A stretch of 64,000 bases of DNA from Nageia nagi. Lineage: Eukaryota > Pinophyta. Within the stretch, counting starts at the first letter, position 1, and the number at the start of each line of letters is the position of its first letter. The stretch lies in NCBI GenBank assembly GCA_050084985.1, contig JBITNC010000001.1:115940001-116004000 (forward strand), given 5' to 3'. The notes under the pieces are model-generated. The model ran no database searches, was not told the DNA's origin, and was given only the letters and a program-made list of their open reading frames with translations. The position numbers were made by a program, and so were the translations under genes. Below, in pieces: positions 34,126-44,473 of this stretch.

Positions 34126-35985
34126 TACCTCCTCTACTAGGTTCTTCCAGTTCATCGGTGCCAGTATCTGAGCATCAATTAGATGATGTAATTCAAGGAA
34201 TTGGTTGATTAAGTCTTGATGGAAGTGAAGCTCCATCTCAGCTCAGTGATCAACCAGAATCATCTCAGAGAATTCCAATATGGGCCCAAAAAATACTTGA
34301 AAGTGTTTGTCCTGATGAAATTGGAAAGACAGGAACTCGAAGTTCCTACCAGACAAGACAAGAAAGTGGAGCAGTAGAAGATTCAGTTTCAGGTGATGTC
34401 CTTTCTTTTGATATGGAATTGAATTGTTCTGCTGATTTTGAACCAACTTCTTTTAAAGAAGCTATTTCTCATGATGCTTGGAAAGAAGCTATGAAGAAAG
34501 AGTATGATGCTCTCATCAAGAATGGGACATGGAAGTTGGTAGATCCATAATATGGAATCAGACCTATTGGATGCAAGTGGGTTTACAAGAACAAGTATAA
34601 ATTAGACAGCTCACTTGATAAAAACAAAGCGAGGCTTGTTGCAAAAGGTTTTGCATAAAGAGAAGGCATTGACTATGATGAGACTTTTGCTCCTACAGCT
34701 AAATGGGCTACCATTTGTACTTTATTGACAATGGCAGCTCAACATAAGTGGAAGGTTCATCAAATGGATGTAAAGATAGCTTTCTTGAATGGTGATCCAA
34801 AAGAGAATGTTTACATGACACAGCCTGAGGTATTTGTAGTTAAAGGTCAAGAACATAAGGTATGCAAACTTATCAAGTCATTGTATGGATTGAAGCAAGC
34901 TCCTCATGCATGGTATGAAAAGCTTATCGAATATCTTTTAAAGTTAAAATTCAAGCACTACAACCTTGATGATGCAACTTTGTTTGTTAAGAAATTTGGC
35001 AACACTGTTGTATATCTAGTGGTGTATGTAGATGATCTATTGATTATAGGGAACAATGAGAGATATATAGCATCTGTGAAATAGGAATTGAAGAAAGGAT
35101 TTGAAATGACAGATATGGGCCTGTTTTACTACTACTTGGGTGTTGAAGTAAATCAAACACCAAGTTACATATTTATTTTCCAAAAGAAGTACATTGGAGA
35201 ATCGTTGAATAAATTTAGTATGGAAGATTGCAATCCTCTCTCTACTCCAATGGAACAAAATTTGAAGTTGAAATCAGTTAAGGGAAATCAATTTGAGGAT
35301 GCTACTAAATTCAGATAGTTGATAGGAAGTCTCATTTATCTAACCACAACTAGACCAAATATTTCATTTGTGGTTGGAATACTTTCTCGATTTATGCACA
35401 CACCTTGTGAAGGTCATTAGGTAGCAGCGAAGAGAGTTCTTCGATATTTGAAAGGAACTCAAGATTATGGGCTAAAATATTCCAAGGTTAGAGAATTCAA
35501 ATTGGTTGGATATTCTAATTCAGACTTTATTGGTGATAAGGAAAATGGAGTTTCAACTTCAGGATATCTTATGAGTCTTGGATCAGCTGCTATTTTCTGG
35601 AGATCATGAAAATAGACTGTTCCAATAGATTCCACTACTGAGGCAAAATATGTGGCTGCAACAGAAGCAACAAAAGAAATTGTGTGGCTTAGGAAAATAC
35701 TAGAAGATTTGCAGGAGAAACAAGTGCTTCCAACTCCACTGTTAATCGATAATACTTCTGCAATAAAATTGGCCAAGAATCCAAAGTTTCATGATCGAAC
35801 AAAACATATAAATACAAAGTATCATTTGATTCGACATCATGTAGAGGCTAAGACAATTTGGGTGAAACATTGTTCCACTAAAGAACAAATCACAGACATC
35901 TTCACCAAGGCGCTTGAAGAGAAAAGTTCAAGAAATTTAGATCAATGCTCGGACTTACAAATACCCCTTCAGATTAAGGGGGGGA
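34126..35985 (+). pseudogene. Element A reverse transcriptase and RNase H
   Basis: After a Ser/Pro-rich linker the reverse transcriptase runs from about 34440 ('AWKEAMKKEYDAL', 'GCKWVYKNKY', 'ARLVAKGFA'). It contains 'QMDVKIAFLNGD', 'KSLYGLKQAPHAWY' and an intact catalytic Y-V-D-D at 35023-35034. RNase H follows (35460-35900) with 'STTEAKYVAATEA', 'LIDNTSAIKLAKNPKFHDR' and 'HHVEAKTIWVKH'. Stops at 34206, 34548, 34656, 35082, 35316, 35418, 35607 and 35613 interrupt it. For 34656, 35316 and 35613 the family has Gln; for 35418 it has Trp. The protein ends at the polypurine tract. Confidence 0.92.
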
Positions 35986-35986
35986 A
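35975..35986 (+). promoter_or_regulatory. Polypurine tract of element A
   Basis: The purine run aaggggggga (from about 35976) plus a directly precedes the TG of the 3' LTR. Confidence 0.9.
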
Positions 35987-36236
35987 TGTTAAAAACCATA
36001 ATCTTATCATGGTATTTGTAAATATTTAGAAATTAGACATGTGTCAATGTCAAGTGTCATTTGAAGTTAGTTAGAGAAATTTTAGCTTAGTGCTTAGGTA
36101 GGTAAATTAGTTAGGATGAGGTGTACACTTAGTTGCACCATTTTAGGAGTTTGTTAGTTAACCACTTTTGTGGTCTATATATTGTAAATTACTCTTGAGT
36201 TAATATAATCTTGGAGTTTTATGATCCATTCCTGCA
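35987..36236 (+). repeat. 3' LTR of element A (250 bp)
   Basis: Begins TGTTAAAAAC, ends TTCCTGCA, and keeps the 29 bases missing from the 5' copy. Followed by the target duplication TGAAT (36237-36241). Confidence 0.95.
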
Positions 36237-36240
36237 TGAA

Positions 36241-36781
36241 TGCTAGAACAAATAATTCATTATTATGTGATGGTATCTAAAAATCAATATTATGTATCCT
36301 TAATGTAACTCACTAATTAATCCACTTAATACTTAAAACTATCCTCAAATAACTTTTAAGTATTTAGTGAATTAGAAATAGTGTGACTTCATCTACACTC
36401 ATCCCACTTGAGGATATGCTTATCCTTTGGTATTTGGTATTCCCTTTGGGTAAAAAGGTTAGCCAAAGTGGGACTTTGACCTATAAATAGAGTTCTTCCC
36501 TCAAGGATTATTCACTCTTGTAGAAAGAAATTATATGCTCCTAGTTTATAAAGAGATAAGAAGAGGGTTATTGTAGAGAATTGTAAGAGAGTTCTTGTGA
36601 GTTATTGAGAAGTAATAAATCTTAATTAGAGTGGACAACTCTCATGTTGAGAGGAACCACTATACATGCTTGTGTCAACTTTTTGGTGGTTGAATTATTG
36701 AGTTTATAGTGTATATTAGATAGGATTCCTTCAAGTTGATGTTGGGTTAAGAAGAAAGAGGTGAATTCTCACTCTCCTTCA
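36241..36781 (+). repeat. 3' LTR of element B
   Basis: Starts TGCTAGAACA and ends CTCTCCTTCA. It keeps a clean core promoter (ctataaatag, 36481-36490) that is damaged in the 5' copy. Followed by the exact target duplication ATCAT at 36782-36786. Confidence 0.92.
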
Positions 36782-36934
36782 ATCATGTTCATATAACTCA
36801 TGCAAGAATTAATTGCATCTATTCTGAAAAAGGAAAAAAATGCAAAATATAAAAATAACAAAATACCTTAAATGTTTTTAGAAAATGTAATTAATTGATT
36901 TCAAAATATATTCAATAATTGTTGCAAGTATTTT

Positions 36935-38235
36935 GGCTATATGTGTAACTTTTGTAGCTTTAAATGTGGCATGGAAATTCATAGAAAAATAATTGGATGT
37001 GGATTTCTTTCACATGCAATTGTAATAATAACCCTAATAGAATTTATTTTCTTAAGAATTATCTTCTTATTTTTAGGCAGATTGGTTTACCAACCCCAAC
37101 TAATTAGATGTATCATAAAAGGAGAAGTGACATGGATGGTTATTATGTTTAGAAAATGTAATCATTAGATGTGAAGCTAGATTCTATAACCTTTTGCAAG
37201 TATTCTCCCAGCATGTACCATCATGGTAGTTTGGACATCCATCAAAGAGTGGTCAAAAATGATCTTTGATCAAATACTTTGGACATGAATGCCTTGATAT
37301 ACATATACATGAAATACAAAAAAATAGATAATGCTTAGGAATTATTTGTTAAGATGCATGATTTAGAAAAATTTCATGGAATATAATGATTAGAGGATAT
37401 TCAATTTATTACTGTAAGGATAAGCTTAAACTCTTTGATTTGATGAAGTTGTACTTGGGAACCATCCTAGGTAGTATTATCTTTGAATATATTCTAATTA
37501 CATTGAGACATGTAGGTATAATAGATGGGGTTATAAATACTCTAATAAAATGAATTAATCTTATTGCATTATTCCTAGGATAAATCATTACACATTAAAC
37601 ATGCATGCAAAATATGGAAGAATAGACAAGGATCGAGAATTATTTGATAAAATACCCATGAATTATTTGAAAAAATACCTTATCCAAATGTAGTCTCATT
37701 GAATGCAATGATCATATGATATTACAAAATGGATTTTCCAAAAAATTCTTTAAATACTTTTAAGTAGACACAATTATTAGGTGTAAATCCAAACTCTACA
37801 ACCTTTGCCAAAATTCTTCCAACAAATGTTGCCATTAGAGCCCAAGGAGAAGGTATGGAATTCTATCAAAGAGTAGTTGAAAATGGATTTTTATCAGGTA
37901 TTGAGATTGTGAATGCCCAACTAGACATGTATGTAAAATAATTTCTACAAGTCAAGAGGTCCTAAAAAATGTGGAATAATTATTTGATAAGATGTATGAT
38001 GCATTATGAGGTATGTAAGGCAGATGTAATTGTTAGCTATGAAGCTAAACTATGCAACCTTTGTTAGAATTCTTGCAAAATATATCATCACATGAGCTCA
38101 AGAAGAAGGGACATGTATGGACTTCCATCAAAGATTCATTGAAAATAGGTTTCAATATATTGGGTATTGAGGTTACGAATTCCCTGATAGGTAATATGCA
38201 AAATATGAATAAATACTTCAAAAATGTTTCATAAT
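36935..38235 (+). pseudogene. PPR protein pseudogene
   Basis: Several successive pentatricopeptide motifs can be read across changing frames. 'GMEIHRKIIGCGFLSHAIVI' lies at 36967-37030. 'NMHAKYGRIDKDRELFDKIP' lies near 37600-37650. Then come 'NVVSLNAMI' (about 37687), 'GVNPNSTTFAKILPTNVAI' (about 37780-37830), 'GMEFYQRVVENGFLSGIEIV' (about 37850) and a further 'DFHQRFIENRF' near 38120. The spacing fits tandem PLS repeats. Stops and frameshifts are too many for function. It is a different paralogue from the gene at 10946-13009 and is far more decayed. Confidence 0.8.
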
Positions 38236-38560
38236 TTTTTCAAAAATGTTTCGTGATTTTGTCAAAAAACTTGGAGTGATTTTACATATGCATGCCTTAA
38301 TATTTTTTAATTTGATTTTATAGAAATTTATCATGATTTTTCCCAAAATGTTTCACGATTTTATCAAAAAGCTATCATGATTTTGACAAAATGGATCATA
38401 ATTTTGCAAGGTGATCAAGATGTGTGCCCTAACCGACCTACCCTTTAATCTAATTTTTTTTGAATTGTGATGTTGTCTAGTCAAGAACTCATTGTAGTTT
38501 TTTCAAATATCTATCATAATTTTGCAAGAAAGTTGTTATCATAATTTCACTAGGTTATTA
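38215..38560 (+). repeat. Degenerate repeats of a 'tttc.tgattttgtcaaaaa' word
   Basis: Variants of a 20-25 base unit (tttcgtgattttgtcaaaaa at about 38250, tttcacgattttatcaaaaa at about 38352, tatcatgattttgacaaaat, tatcataattttgcaagaaa) recur at irregular spacing, separated by short unique parts. Directly downstream of the PPR pseudogene; no coding content. Confidence 0.65.
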
Positions 38561-39079
38561 GGGATGTGTTCCCTCATCAACCTCTTTAGAAATATAGCTT
38601 TGCAAAATTATTAATCTTTTTGGAAAAAACATAGAATGATTTTACTTAGTTGGAAAGTGGATTTTGTTAGAGAGCAGATAGGCTCCCACCAAAGTTACAC
38701 ATATGTTTCAAGATTACTAGTAATCTATCAATTATTAATGGCGATGATTGTTGGGCTAGCTAGACATATCCAAGTATGAATAAATAGATTTTTAACTATG
38801 AAAAATTCTATGAGCTTATTTTGGTTTACAATATTGAGATGATCCTATTTATACTTACAACTATGAAAGACTACTTAATGCTCTATCTTGGTCCATGCAT
38901 GAAAGTTGATCCTATCATATTATATTCTCCTATGAAGAGCTTCATGGAGTAACATAAGGGTATAATAGCATATTTGTGCCTTGTTTTGAGTTACAATGTA
39001 ATCATGATTTCATTAGGGGCATTTGGGTGAGAAAAATAAAATATGTGGCATGAGCACTCAAGTGGCACAAAGACTATTT
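38561..39079. other. Spacer before the Gypsy remnant, nothing recognised
   Basis: A/T-rich DNA without readable motifs. It may include the leader of the Gypsy element that follows, but no LTR or primer-binding site is visible. Confidence 0.35.
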
Positions 39080-40250
39080 GAATCTTTGGGATTAAGAAAA
39101 GAACATAGGGGAAAATGTACCATTGAGAAAAAGAAGAATAGGTCCTAAGAACTCTATATATACAAATTTACTTGAATTAATTAGAGTATTTAAAGCTCAT
39201 ATGGAAGGCATGGAAACTTTTCAAAAGGGAAAAATTATGTGACCTTGAAGATACAAAAGAACATGAAAAGTATAGGAATTAGAAGAAAGTACAGTCACTG
39301 ATATTGCTAAGATGGAAAGAAAACCTAAGATGGACTTATCCATTATGATAAAAGTTTGGATTTAAAAGAATTATTATACTAGATACAATTTATGAAAAAA
39401 TACTTTGATATAAAGTAGATATCAAACCATAAGAGAATTAAGATATTTATCACAAAGCTGAAAAAGACATGTATTTCTATGGTGGAATCAAGTGTAGGGG
39501 AGACTATGTGAAGATAAAGAAAATATAAGAGCTTAGGAAAGGATGGTGTTGTTAGAATAGATAAAATAGATGAAAAATACTTTGATCTAGAGCAAATATC
39601 AGATCTTAAGAGATATCTATCACAAAGATAAAAGGCATGCATTTCTATGGTGTAATCAAAGGTATGTAGGAGAGACTATGTAAAGATAGAGAAAAGATCA
39701 AATCTTGGGAAAGGATGTTGATCAAGTTGGAGAAGAAATTTATACCTATGGATTATTCTTTAATGTTATTTATGAAATTGCAAAATCTCTTACAGAAGGA
39801 GATTGGTGTGAAGGAGTAAACTGAAGAGTTTTAAAAACTAACCATTTATGTTGAGCACTCAAAGGAAATCATATAAAAGGTTTCAAGCTGATACATCAAT
39901 GGAGTAAGATTAGTAATTGAATATGAAATTAGGATGATCAACATTGGAACTTTAAAATAATACTATATGTATACCTTGAAGATTAAAGAAAAATTGGTTA
40001 AAAATACACCATAAAAGTCTAATAGAGGAAGAGGTCAAGGGAAGTCATTTGGAAAACATGAAAGAAATACCAAAAAGGATGAAGGTGAAGATACAAGAAT
40101 ATAATAGCAAGGAAATGTTTAACCTTATAAAGGTTGAGGAAATGAATCCTCAAGATGAGGTTGAGGATTAAGTGGCACCTATTACAACTACAGAGCATAA
40201 GGAAATAAATACTTCAAGTGCAAGGAACCTACAAAAGAGAAACAAAGAGG
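39080..40250 (+). pseudogene. G1 gag remnant
   Basis: Retrotransposon gag sequence 'SWERMLIKLEKKFIPMDYSLMLF' style lies at about 39700-39770, followed by 'LTIYVEHSKE' and 'YINGVRLVIEYEI', the usual order in plant Gypsy gag. The zinc knuckle near 40180-40230 reads Y-x2-Y where Cys residues are expected, with a final Cys kept ('KCKEP'). A tandem duplication of about 177 bases (39394-39570 and 39571-39720) lies inside the gag region. Confidence 0.78.
39394..39720 (+). repeat. About 177-bp tandem duplication within G1 gag
   Basis: 'Aaaaatactttgat' begins both copies (39394 and 39571). Both continue through 'tatcacaaag', 'catttctatggtg', 'gagactatgt' and 'aggatg' words. The copies have diverged by point changes and small gaps. 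Confidence 0.82.
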
Positions 40251-42120
40251 TCACAACAAAGTAAACATTGGCCAAGTAGTAAAGCCAAGAGAAGAAATCA
40301 AAACACCTATAATAGTAAATATTGGAGAATATTTAATGGTGATAGAAGCATTTCTAAATCTACAAAGAAAACCAGTAGAGCCATGACAAAGGAAAATCAT
40401 ATTCAAGACAAGGTACAAGTTCAAAGGGAAAGTCTATAAGGTAATTATGGACAATGGTAATATTGAAAAACTAGTGGAAACTAAGATGGTAGAGATGTTA
40501 ATGGAAACTAAGATGGTAGATAAGTTAAATTTGAATATCTTAGTTCATATAAACCATTATAAGGTCTCATGGATATAGAAATGTCATCAAGTGATGGTGA
40601 TAGAATAATGTAAACTTCAATCTTGGTGATTATTTTGATGAAGTCTTTTGTGATTGGATCTCTATGGTTTCTTATCATGTTATCTTAGGAAGATAATGGA
40701 AATATAAATGAAATATAATCTATGATAAAAAAATATTTTCATAATATCAAAAGATCATAGAAGCTTTGAGATTTTTTCATTAGAACCAGAAGTAGAGGCT
40801 AGGAGTGTAATAGTCTTGGTAACAAGTAAGCAATTCTTAAAGGAAGCTAAAAAGTTTCAAGTATGGTATGTTTTATTGCCTCAAGTAGAATAAAATAAAG
40901 AGCATATACTAGTTGAAGTGGAATATATATTAGATGACTATGCAAACATTATTATAGATTTTCTTGTAAGATCATCATCAGTTAGAAAGATATCTCATCA
41001 AATTGATTTGATTATAGAAGCTTGGAAACCCAGAAAGGCACCTCATTGAATGGATTCCAAGATGAAAACAAAATTAAACTAATAGCTACAAGAACTATTA
41101 GAAACATGATTGATTAGGTAAAGTTAGGACCCGTATCTAATACCAATAGTGCTGAAATCAAAGAAAGATAGAGAATGGAGAATGTGTATTGATTCTAAAT
41201 CCATAAAAAGATTACTATTTGGTATAGATTTCTCATAATCTAGATGAATGACTTGATGGATATCTAAAGTGGTGATGTGTACTTCTCTATGGTTGATTTG
41301 AAGAGTGGATATCCATCAAATCTAAATAAGAGAAGGTGATGAATGGAAGATTTCCTATAGGAAAAATAATGTACTATACAAGTGGTTATTGTACCCTTTA
41401 GGTTAATGAATGCTCCTAATACATTCATGAAGTTGATTAATGAATTGTTGTGACCCTTATTAGGTAGATATGTAGTGATATATTGATATACAACAAGAGT
41501 AAGGAAAAGAACCTAAAGTATTTAAATGTTTAGAAAGGATAAGGGAAGAGAGATTATTGATAAGTTCCCATTCCTGAAGTAGGATTTGATTTACTTGGGC
41601 TTCATTATCTCAAGAGAAGGATTGAATATGTATATTGCCAAGGTAGTTGCAATCAAAGAATGTTGAACCCTAAGAAACATAACAAAGGAAAAGAGCTCTC
41701 ACGAATTAGCAAGCTTCTATAGAAATTTTATAAGGAATTTTAGTGGTATTTGTAAATCATAGATCTCTTGCATGAAGAAGTGGATATTCATTTGGATTGC
41801 CAAGGTGAGGTAGAAAGGACTTTTTAATCATTAAAGAAGAAAGTGACAAAGTAATTGGTATTGACATCATATAATTTTGAAAAAATATTTTAAGTTGACT
41901 ATGATGCTAGTAGGAAGGCTATTGGGCCTATCTCAAGTTAACAAGGCAAGTTAATAGTGTTTTTTAATAAGAAAATTATTGAAGAAAAAAAAATACTCAA
42001 ATTATGATCAACAATTCTATGCCATTTTCTAAACATTGAAGAATTTGAGGCACTACTTGCTGCTTAAAGCATTTGATTTACATATAGACCATCATGTATA
42101 ATAGTACATGAACAACCAAG
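40251..42120 (+). pseudogene. G1 protease, reverse transcriptase and RNase H remnant
   Basis: Protease is seen at 40440-40560: 'VIMDNGNIEKLVETKMVEML', where the Gypsy motif has Asp-x-Gly-Ser. A tandem repeat of the 'VETKMV' segment follows. Reverse transcriptase starts near 40960 ('SHQIDLIIEAWKPRKAPH'), then 'LKSKKDREWRMCIDS' (41150), 'REGDEWKISY' (41330) and 'MNELLRP'-like sequence near 41440. RNase H is at 41960-42120 ('DQQFYAIF', 'LRHYLLLKAFDLHIDHH', 'YMNNQAKL'). Catalytic YxDD is not clearly preserved. Confidence 0.78.
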
Positions 42121-43108
42121 CCAAATTGTAATTTTATGCTATAATTTTTAGTACTTATAATAGAAAACATTTCATTTTCTTTAAAACTCTCTATTTCCAT
42201 TCTCTTTGTGTGGTTAAGCAACTATGTATGATTGGACATCTTCATGTAGGCATCTTGAAGCTAGTTTAAGGTATTTCTTACCATTAAGTCCACATTTTAG
42301 CTTTTGGTATTAGTAAGAGTCTTGTTTTGTGCTTTTAGTAGTGAGATGTCTTGGTTTTCATCCTTGTTTCCCTATTTTGGATATCACATCCAAACCAAAT
42401 TTCCCTTATTGCACTTGTTTCAATGTATTTTCAAGCCTATTAGAGCATTGTTAGAACTCCATCTTCAAGATAGAACATATTTCAATACTTCTAGTATATT
42501 TCCTTGCTCACCAAACATATTTTTGTGCTTCGTCATGTTGATTCATGCTTGTCATGTTGTGCCATGCCTTGTCATGATTTATTTATATTTTTGTTGACAT
42601 CATTTTTCTTATCACCCAACACTTAGTGTATTTCTTATTGTACCACACTCCAAAAATCCTTATGTCACTACTCTTTTCATGTGACAATGTTATTCACCCT
42701 ATGTTCCATCATAATAATATATTTTCTAATATCATCATGTGAAAAGTGTGACATATTGAATTTTCTCTATGATACACCATAGTAACATTTTTACTGATGT
42801 CATCCTTGGAAAAGTATGATATTAACCTACTTTATTCTCTACACTGCCTCACAATCATTTATTTTCTAACATCAATATCTCAAAAGTGTGGAATTTTAAC
42901 TTTTTCCTTATCTGGTATCGTAACAAAGCTTATGGTGATGTCAACAACCTCAAAGTGTAGTAACCTAACTTTTTCATTATTCCTAACCATGGAAACTCAA
43001 TTCTAGATCATGGTAATTCCATTCCTCCATACATCTATATTTGAATGCAACTACTTTAGATTTAACTATGATAATTCTTCTATTAATCATGGCATCTCAA
43101 ATTCTTCA
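42121..43108 (+). other. Sequence leading into, and including, the probable 5' LTR of Copia remnant E
   Basis: The right end at 43108 is set by the decayed primer-binding site that follows. The left end of the LTR is not determined; a TG at 42592 is one possibility. The stretch 42670-42975 holds four to five loose repeats of about 60 bases with 'aaagtgtg', 'ttaac(c)tt(t)tt' and 'atgtcaac' words. Confidence 0.4.
42670..42975 (+). repeat. Degenerate tandem repeats of about 60 bp in the presumed LTR
   Basis: Units near 42735, 42810, 42885 and 42950 share 'aaa(a)gt(g/a)tg', 'ttaacct.ctttttc' and 'taac.tttt..tgatgtca' words. Repeats of this type are common in U3 regions of LTRs, which is why I associate them with element E. 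Confidence 0.6.
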
Positions 43109-44472
43109 ATTAGTATCAGAATTGTATGATTTATTGGGTTAAAATGGATTCAAATGATGGAAATTCCTTGCAATTATTGATCCTTATATTAAGTGGTGAA
43201 ATTTATGAATATTTGAGTATTATAATGAGAAATTTTCTAATCTCATAAGGCTTCTGGACTCTTGTATCCTAGGGTTATATAGAAGTAGATGCAGTGGCAC
43301 TTGTACTACTCTTACTTGATTAAAAAAGAAGCTTTTGGATACTCAAAAAAAAGATGCCAAAGATGTATTTGCATTACAAATTGAGATAGATGTTTTAATT
43401 TTCCCTAAGATAGCATAATACAAAGTTTCAAAGGCTTCTTGGGACACACTTGAGAGTGCCTACAAGGGCTCCACCAAGTTTAGAGTAGCCAAGTTGTAGA
43501 TGCTTTGGAGAGATTATGAATCTCTCAAAATCACTAATGGAGATACCATTGAGGTATTCATGAATAGAGTTAAGAATTTGTTTAATGTTCTTCATTCACA
43601 TGGTGTGGATCTTAATGATATCCAAAATGTTGGAAAGGTTCTTAGAATTATTCCTTGATAATGTGATCCCATCATCATTATAATAAAAGAATTTAAGGAC
43701 TTGTCCCAACTCACTCTAATTGAGTTTCTTGGAAGTTTACAGACCTATGAGTAAAGGATCAGATACAAATTTGAGGACCTTAACCAAGATTTACAAGGAA
43801 AACTTAGAATGAATGATCAACCCTCCACTTCCTCCAATTAAAATTATTCTTTAATAGGCTATTGTAGAGGCCATGGTGATATATATTGTAAAGGTGGTCA
43901 TGGAGAGGAAGAGGCCTCTTAAAAGATCTTATCAAGAGCTTAAACCTTTGGCATTATGATGTATGTAGAAAGGATGATAATATGGAACAATAATATTTAT
44001 AGAAGCAAAAGAAACAAACTAAAGCCAACTTCACTAAAGAGTCCAATGATGATGTCAACCTATTTTTGATGCACAACTTTGAAGTCATTGATGATCAAAT
44101 TTGGCATCTAGATTTAGTGGTTGTTCTAATCATATGACTAGAAAAAAGAGCTTATTTTTCAACCTTGAGGAGAACATCACTAGCAAAGTTTATTTTGGTG
44201 ACAACCAATACATCAATATTATCGATAAATGTTCTATTGCTTTCAAATAAAATACCAATAAGATCATGCATATGCATGACACATTTATGGGCATGGATAA
44301 TAGATTATGGGAGGAAGTTTTACATACTACCATTTATAACTTGAATCGCTACCTAAATAAGGTTATGTAGGATTCAAGCCTCTATGAGGCTTGGTTTTGT
44401 AAGAAACCAAGTATATCTCACTTTTGGATCTTTGGATCTAGATTCAAATTCCAAGCAATAACAAATTTAATA
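43109..44472 (+). mobile_element. Copia retrotransposon remnant E, internally deleted
   Basis: A decayed primer-binding site (TAGTATCAGAAT, 43111-43122) differs from the canonical site at three positions, all G-to-A or C-to-T. Gag (43140-43960) reads 'SKASWDTLESAYKGSTKFRV' and 'VFMNRVKNLFNVLHSHG', with the family 'LSQLTLIEFLGSLQTYE' segment. A protease fragment follows (44090-44230, 'IWHLD', then 'HMTRKKSLFF'). The sequence then jumps directly to the C-terminal end of integrase (44300-44460, 'LWEEVLHTTIYNLNRYLNK', 'YEAWFCKKPSISHF'). Most of integrase is therefore deleted. Repeat D1 begins immediately after. Confidence 0.82.
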
Positions 44473-44473
44473 G

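Larger units (their letters stand above)
29691..36236 (+). mobile_element. Ty1/Copia LTR retrotransposon A, near complete, nested in B
   Basis: Short LTRs (221 and 250 bp), primer-binding site, long leader with an extra ORF, then gag, protease, integrase, reverse transcriptase and RNase H in Copia order, and a polypurine tract. All domains are present but interrupted by about a dozen stops and one frame change near 34115. The two LTRs differ by about four substitutions plus a 29-base gap in the 5' copy, making this the youngest full element in the window. Its LTR family is unrelated to that of B or C. Confidence 0.95.
21242..36781 (+). mobile_element. Copia LTR retrotransposon B, old, interrupted by element A
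   Basis: Bounded by two LTRs of about 540 bp and a perfect 5-bp target duplication. A primer-binding site follows the left LTR. The interior (21795-29690) is so decayed that only part of the Copia reverse transcriptase and the family's 3' non-coding tail are readable. Element A (29691-36236) sits exactly at the junction between B's polypurine tract and its right LTR. The two B LTRs differ at roughly one base in seven by eye, against about four substitutions in 221 bases for A, so B is much older. Confidence 0.92.
39080..42120 (+). mobile_element. Ty3/Gypsy retrotransposon remnant G1 (gag to RNase H)
   Basis: Domains follow Gypsy order with protease before reverse transcriptase and RNase H; the integrase and both LTRs are missing or unrecognisable. 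Gag lies at about 39080-40250 and pol at 40250-42120. Stops and frame changes are dense, so it is older than element A. Confidence 0.82.

Noticed and set aside
40218-40439. 73-codon Lys/Arg/Ser-rich frame in the Gypsy remnant
   Set aside because: It is an off-frame reading across the end of gag. The meaningful reading (knuckle, then protease) is in other frames.
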